A stretch of 6,864 bases of DNA from an uncultured Prevotellaceae bacterium (lineage in GTDB: Bacteria > Bacteroidota > Bacteroidia > Bacteroidales > Bacteroidaceae): contig CALAVF010000017.1 of assembly GCA_937892315.1 (NCBI GenBank), positions 1 to 6,864 on the forward strand, written 5' to 3'. Below are positions 4,927 to 6,864 of this stretch, in pieces. A program made the translations under genes and the position numbers. Position 1 is the stretch's first letter. Each line of letters starts with the position of its first letter. The notes below the pieces were generated by a model. It was not told the DNA's origin. It searched no databases and worked only from the letters and a program-made list of their open reading frames with translations.

Positions 4927-5100
4927 CGTAACAAGAACAACAAGATTGATGGTGGCAAGACTTATTACTTTGTCGGTGGCAACGATGCTATCGGTTATGC
5001 AGCAACTGCTCCTACGACATTCACTTGCAAGGGCGTAACTCAGAATGCTACGGGCGAGAACCAGAACTATAACAAGTATTCCGTTACAGCCAACAACTAA
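4927..5100 (+). pseudogene. start-less C-terminal remnant of an unknown protein
   Basis: After a TGA at 4924-4926 the frame runs open for 57 codons to TAA at 5098-5100, with no ATG in it. The codons have the strong GC-at-third-position pattern of a well-expressed gene, and the peptide reads naturally: GGKTYYFVGGNDAIGYAA, then T-A-P-T-T-F-T-C-K-G-V, T-Q-N-A-T-G-E and a closing Y-N-K-Y-S-V-T-A-N-N. It is rich in glycine, threonine, tyrosine and asparagine, like the beta-strand ends of surface or structural proteins. I do not recognise the family. Its orientation is opposite to both neighbouring operons and it directly abuts the operator region, so a deletion or insertion has removed the front of the gene. 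It is followed by two hairpin terminators, one of which may have belonged to it. Confidence 0.55.
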
Positions 5101-5112
5101 ACTTCGCAAGAC

Positions 5113-5132
5113 AAAAAGCACTCTCAAGAGTG
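5113..5132 (-). terminator. small terminator for the minus-strand ATPase gene
   Basis: CACTC (5119-5123) and GAGTG (5128-5132) form a 5-bp stem with a TCAA loop. Read on the minus strand the stem is followed by C and five T residues (complement of 5113-5117). It is 60 bases past the ATPase stop codon. The stem is short, so it is probably a backup to the larger hairpin at 5147-5185. Confidence 0.45.
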
Positions 5133-5146
5133 TGATAGTCATACAT

Positions 5147-5191
5147 AACTCAATCGGGTGGGCAAATTGTCCACCCGATTGAGTTCCTTTT
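5147..5191. terminator. strong hairpin between convergent genes, probable terminator
   Basis: AACTCAATCGGGTGG (5147-5161) and CCACCCGATTGAGTT (5171-5185) are a perfect 15-bp inverted repeat around a 9-base loop. On the plus strand it is followed by CCTTTTG, a modest T-run. It lies 46 bases after the remnant stop and only 8 bases after the ATPase stop on the other strand, so it can serve both directions. Confidence 0.75.
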
Positions 5192-5193
5192 GC

Positions 5194-6618
5194 TTAGATG
5201 GCGAACAGGTCATCCATGATTACCTCATTCTGTATCATGTTGAAGTGGCTGTTGTGGGTAACGCCATTCGTTGTTATCATGACAAGGTGCAGAGTTCGCT
5301 TGTCTTTTGACAGTTCTTGGTATGCGTCCAACTTATTCTGTAGGACCTTTGCATAATCTTTTTCGATGGTGAATACGTTAGCAGAATGTTTCATTTCGCA
5401 AAGGTCCGTAAAGCCGTCGGCACGCTGTATCACCAGGTCAATCTGTGCCCCATGTCTCTCATCTGTTCCATGGACAAACCATGAACATACGTTTGTCTGG
5501 ACACCAGAGATACCAAGTGCGGCTTTAATCTGAGGTATGTGCTGAAGACATACACGCTCGAAGGCATGTCCCTTCCATGCGTTATGGGATGTGGAAGTGA
5601 AGGTGTTGCCCCAATAATGTTCATCGCTGAAGGCATTCTTTTTTATACAGAGGTAGTAGAAGAGGGTGTAGTTGTCTATCAACTGATATAATGCGTTTGT
5701 CTCGGCAGTATCGGCTGATGCGAAGCGCCGGATGAAGCCACACTCTTCCAGTTCATCCAGGATGGTAGAGAATGTGCCTCCGTCAGAGAGTTTGCTTTCT
5801 CGCAAGATGCCGTCTCTTGTCATGCCGGATTTCTTTCCGTCGCTCAGGCACCTGATGACTTTGAGGTAATTCTCCGGACGTTTGAACAAGACGGAATAAA
5901 GTGCCTCGAACTCATCACGCAGTTGGGCTGTCTCGGTAAAGAACAATTGGTCTATATTCTGTGCTGCACTTAGCCCTTTCTTCAGGAAACTCCAGTAGTA
6001 GGGTATTCCACCGAGAATCATATAGAGTTCCAATACGTCTTTCCTGCCAAGGGCAAGATTGGCGCTCCTGGCAAAGAGTTCGCATTCGCGAAGTGTGAAG
6101 GGAACGAGTTTGATGCGGTTGGTCAGTCTTCCGCGGAGCCCCCCCTTGTCCTTCAGGAGTTTCTTGCTGATCCACGAAGTGGCACTGCCACATACAATCA
6201 GTACGATATCTTTCTCTCGACGTGCCGTAGCCCATCCGTTCCAAAAATTTTCCAAGGCACCGATAAGGTTTCCCTTGGGTGTATCCATCCATGGGAGTTC
6301 GTCGATAAAAAGGATCTTCTTGCCTGCCGGGGCATTGTTGATGAGTTGCTTCAACAGTTCAAAGGCGTCAATCCACGTTCTTGGTATAGCACATTTCATT
6401 CCTGATGCCACCAGAGAGTTGCGGAATGCCGTCAATTGTTGACGAAGCGTCCCCTTCGCTACTCCTGTGTGCTGAAAGCAAAATTGATAGTTGAAGGTCT
6501 CTCTGACAAGATACGTCTTGCCAACACGCCGTCTGCCATAGACAGCACAAAATTGCGACTCTTCTTTTTCAAGAAGACTCAGCAGTTCACGTTGTTCTTT
6601 TTCACGTCCAATAATCAT
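5194..6618 (-). CDS. AAA ATPase with C-terminal nuclease-like domain (ATPase_2 / DUF234)
   Basis: The protein is 474 residues from the ATG at 6618; a GTG at 6627 would add three residues. MIIGREKEQ is the usual start of this family. In order: Walker A GRRRVGKT (residues 28-35), Walker B ILFIDE (102-107), a sensor-like VCGSATSW (142-149), an arginine-rich GLRGRLTNRI (160-169), then a winged-helix-like region (about 250-300), and a C-terminal domain with FE (E354), QIDLVI (D394) and CEMK (E408, K410). The last three fit a PD-(D/E)XK nuclease core, as in the DUF234 part of ATPase_2 (PF01637) plus DUF234 (PF03008) proteins. Such proteins are widespread in archaea and Bacteroidetes; their task is unknown, with mobile-element or defence roles proposed. 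It is monocistronic with its own promoter and convergent with the remnant downstream. No truncation or missing key residue is seen. Nuclease activity is inference. Confidence 0.9.
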   Translation of the reverse strand: MIIGREKEQRELLSLLEKEESQFCAVYGRRRVGKTYLVRETFNYQFCFQHTGVAKGTLRQQLTAFRNSLVASGMKCAIPRTWIDAFELLKQLINNAPAGKKILFIDELPWMDTPKGNLIGALENFWNGWATARREKDIVLIVCGSATSWISKKLLKDKGGLRGRLTNRIKLVPFTLRECELFARSANLALGRKDVLELYMILGGIPYYWSFLKKGLSAAQNIDQLFFTETAQLRDEFEALYSVLFKRPENYLKVIRCLSDGKKSGMTRDGILRESKLSDGGTFSTILDELEECGFIRRFASADTAETNALYQLIDNYTLFYYLCIKKNAFSDEHYWGNTFTSTSHNAWKGHAFERVCLQHIPQIKAALGISGVQTNVCSWFVHGTDERHGAQIDLVIQRADGFTDLCEMKHSANVFTIEKDYAKVLQNKLDAYQELSKDKRTLHLVMITTNGVTHNSHFNMIQNEVIMDDLFAI

Positions 6619-6643
6619 GATACGCACATATATATTATCAAAA

Positions 6644-6714
6644 TCCGCTGCAAATATAGTAAAAATATCTTTATAATCAGCGGAAATGCGTAATTTTCTT
6701 CATGTTTCCGCTGA
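6644..6714. promoter_or_regulatory. repeated CAGCGGA motifs around the ATPase promoter
   Basis: TCAGCGGAAA (6677-6686) and TTTCCGCTGA (6705-6714) are a perfect 10-bp inverted repeat. A third copy of the core, TCCGCTG, is at 6644-6650, at the predicted transcription start, and a relative, CAGCGGG, is at 6774-6780. Three exact cores within 71 bases bracketing the -7 and -33 elements suggest binding sites for a regulator, or a stem-loop on the DNA. Confidence 0.45.
6651..6680 (-). promoter_or_regulatory. promoter of the ATPase gene
   Basis: On the minus strand TATATTTG (complement of 6651-6658) is a perfect -7 element. Nineteen bases upstream lies CTG (complement of 6678-6680) instead of TTG, so the -33 element is weak. 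Transcription would start near 6644, about 26 bases before the ATG at 6618. The weak -33 overlaps one of the CAGCGGA motifs, which may be a regulator site. Confidence 0.55.
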
Positions 6715-6718
6715 AAAT

Positions 6719-6864
6719 GGCACATTTATTAGTGTTAACAATGACATTTGTGGAAAATCAAATGTGTACAAGCCAGCGGGAAAACCGCCAATGCTATATA
6801 AACGAAGCATACCTGCAGTTGGGGTTATCTGCAAGTCCGTGTGTTGTAGTCCCCAATCAATATT
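6719..6864. other. upstream region at window edge, no confident gene
   Basis: This stretch contains small inverted repeats: ACATTTG (6744-6750) with CAAATGT (6759-6765), GCGG/CCGC around 6776-6788, and TTGGGG (6819-6824) with CCCCAA (6851-6856). A plus-strand frame opens at ATG 6791 (MLYKRSIPAVGVICKSV...) and runs off the window end, but 24 codons are too few to judge and no clear promoter precedes it. It may be the beginning of a gene or simply spacer. Confidence 0.3.

Noticed and set aside
4809..4958. N-terminal extension of the 62-residue protein
   Set aside because: It runs through the promoter and the AT-rich inverted repeat, so its hydrophobic translation is accidental.
6059..6442. 127-residue plus-strand frame opposite the ATPase gene
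   Set aside because: It is an antisense shadow of a gene with clear Walker motifs.

Overview
The window looks like a piece of a Bacteroidales chromosome (Bacteroides/Prevotella type). Several promoters fit the Bacteroidetes pattern TTG-(19-21 nt)-TAnnTTTG, start codons lack a clear Shine-Dalgarno sequence, and gene families typical of the phylum are present (a glycoside hydrolase family 2 tail, a DUF5053-like protein, an ATPase_2/DUF234 protein). No rRNA, tRNA, CRISPR array, intact transposase or integrase is visible. The region is accessory in character: toxin-antitoxin and abortive-infection-type genes interspersed with broken gene ends and strongly palindromic intergenic sequences.

Left part (1-2497, plus strand): a Panacea-domain antitoxin, entering from outside the window, overlaps a probable GNAT-like toxin by one base at TGATG. 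Next comes a separately promoted Abi_2-family protein with a complete HEPN RNase motif (RNCIAH). Its mRNA leader carries a 7-bp inverted repeat. Right behind it lies the GC-rich tail of a family 2 glycoside hydrolase (about 2568-3020) with no body, followed by a 128-bp nested palindromic element that resembles a large terminator or a REP-like repeat.

Middle part (3240-4320, plus strand): a second promoter drives a two-gene toxin-antitoxin operon, a 50-residue probable antitoxin and a VapC-like PIN RNase overlapping by four bases. A terminator follows. Then a third promoter leads directly into a long two-part hairpin that contains the start codon of a 58-residue C-terminal ATPase remnant.

Right part (4320-6864, mostly minus strand): a two-gene operon (62-residue unknown protein, then a DUF5053-like protein) is read from a promoter embedded in a 19-bp perfect inverted repeat whose arms are themselves dyads (a likely double operator). 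Between this operon and a long ATPase_2/DUF234 gene sits a start-less C-terminal remnant on the plus strand, then two hairpin terminators. The ATPase has Walker A and B motifs and a C-terminal PD-(D/E)XK-like nuclease signature; its upstream region carries repeated CAGCGGA motifs.

Taken together the genes do not form one pathway. They look like an accumulation of stand-alone conflict modules (Panacea pair, HEPN Abi protein, PIN pair) inserted into or replacing metabolic genes, with at least three gene tails left behind. The clearest candidates for something new are the Abi_2 gene with its structured leader, the hairpin transcript at 4063-4116, the palindromic element at 3025-3152 and the double operator at 4837-4889.
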